Shown here: piece by piece, positions 20,916 to 20,962 of the stretch
Numbering within the stretch: the stretch's first letter is position 1
Layout of the letters: each line of letters begins with the position of its first letter
Origin: a virus
IMG/VR virus record: IMGVR_UViG_3300048079_000074
Span: 1 to 20,962 of that record
Reading direction: 5' to 3' (one strand)
DNA: 20,962 bases
Notes under the pieces: model-generated
Databases searched by the model: none
What the model was told of the DNA's origin: nothing
Seen by the model: the letters and a program-made list of their open reading frames with translations, nothing else
Made by a program: the position numbers and the translations under genes

Positions 20916-20962
20916 CACCAAGCAGGGAGGGGTCAAAGGCGACTGGGCCGACCAAGCACAGA

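Noticed and set aside
20818-20920. selC-type selenocysteine tRNA, because of the long acceptor and variable arm
   Set aside because: The anticodon is CAA, not UCA, and the T arm fixes a standard seven-base-pair acceptor at 20820.
1-20962. CRISPR array, insertion sequence or integrase
   Set aside because: No regularly spaced repeats, terminal inverted repeats with a transposase, or recombinase motifs were seen on either strand.

Overview
The window is a stretch of a GC-rich tailed-phage or prophage genome (Caudoviricetes, HK97-type head, non-contractile siphovirus-like tail). Nearly all genes lie on the + strand, are tightly packed and often overlap by 1 to 4 bases. The host cannot be named from this sequence. 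High GC, a GH108-type endolysin and a lipobox lipoprotein fit a Gram-negative bacterium. No integrase, repressor, terminase or portal gene is inside the window, so temperate or lytic lifestyle is undecided.

Layout. (1) 2-4040, head: the 3' end of an HK97 prohead protease with an unusual Cys-rich and coiled C-terminal extension; a Com-like zinc-ribbon ORF; a strong hairpin; the major capsid protein; three small proteins, two of them probably capsid-associated; and a gp6/phiE125 gp8-type head-tail connector. (2) 4037-5204, neck: head-tail joining protein, HK97 gp10-like protein and DUF3168 tail-completion protein. (3) 5204-7640, tail shaft: a small Cys/His protein, the tail tube protein, a tail assembly chaperone with a textbook -1 frameshift signal (A AAA AAC, 6-nt spacer, 13-bp stem) that makes a G-T fusion, and a short tape measure protein. 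(4) 7643-15653, tail tip and adhesion: a 554-aa tail/adhesin protein; a 1024-aa hub-like protein with two copies of a module and C-terminal FnIII domains; an HNH-type endonuclease gene that appears to split the original tail gene; an 839-aa continuation with carbohydrate-binding-like, fibre-like and three tandem C-terminal repeats; and a small tail-associated ORF that looks frameshifted. (5) 15660-16769, minus strand: an Asp-box (sialidase-like propeller) lipoprotein, a candidate moron. (6) 16957-18908, lysis region: a hairpin, a six-codon ORF coupled to the first gene, three small membrane proteins, a GH108-like endolysin, a spanin-like membrane protein and a small secreted protein. (7) 18908-20792: a calcineurin-like phosphoesterase, two winged-helix-type small proteins and a basic KGG protein. 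(8) 20820-20915: a class II tRNA with anticodon CAA (Leu) and an unusually long variable arm.

How it works together: protease, capsid protein and small head proteins build the procapsid; the connector, joining and completion proteins close the head and attach the tail; the chaperone and its frameshifted form load the tape measure so that tube protein can polymerise; the large multi-domain proteins form the tip and bind the host surface; the membrane proteins and endolysin release progeny.

No stretch longer than 300 bases lacks a gene. The main gaps are 982-1091 (hairpin), 16770-16956 (divergent region with hairpin), 19957-20039 (inverted repeat), 20283-20402 (nothing convincing) and 20921-20962 (nothing seen).
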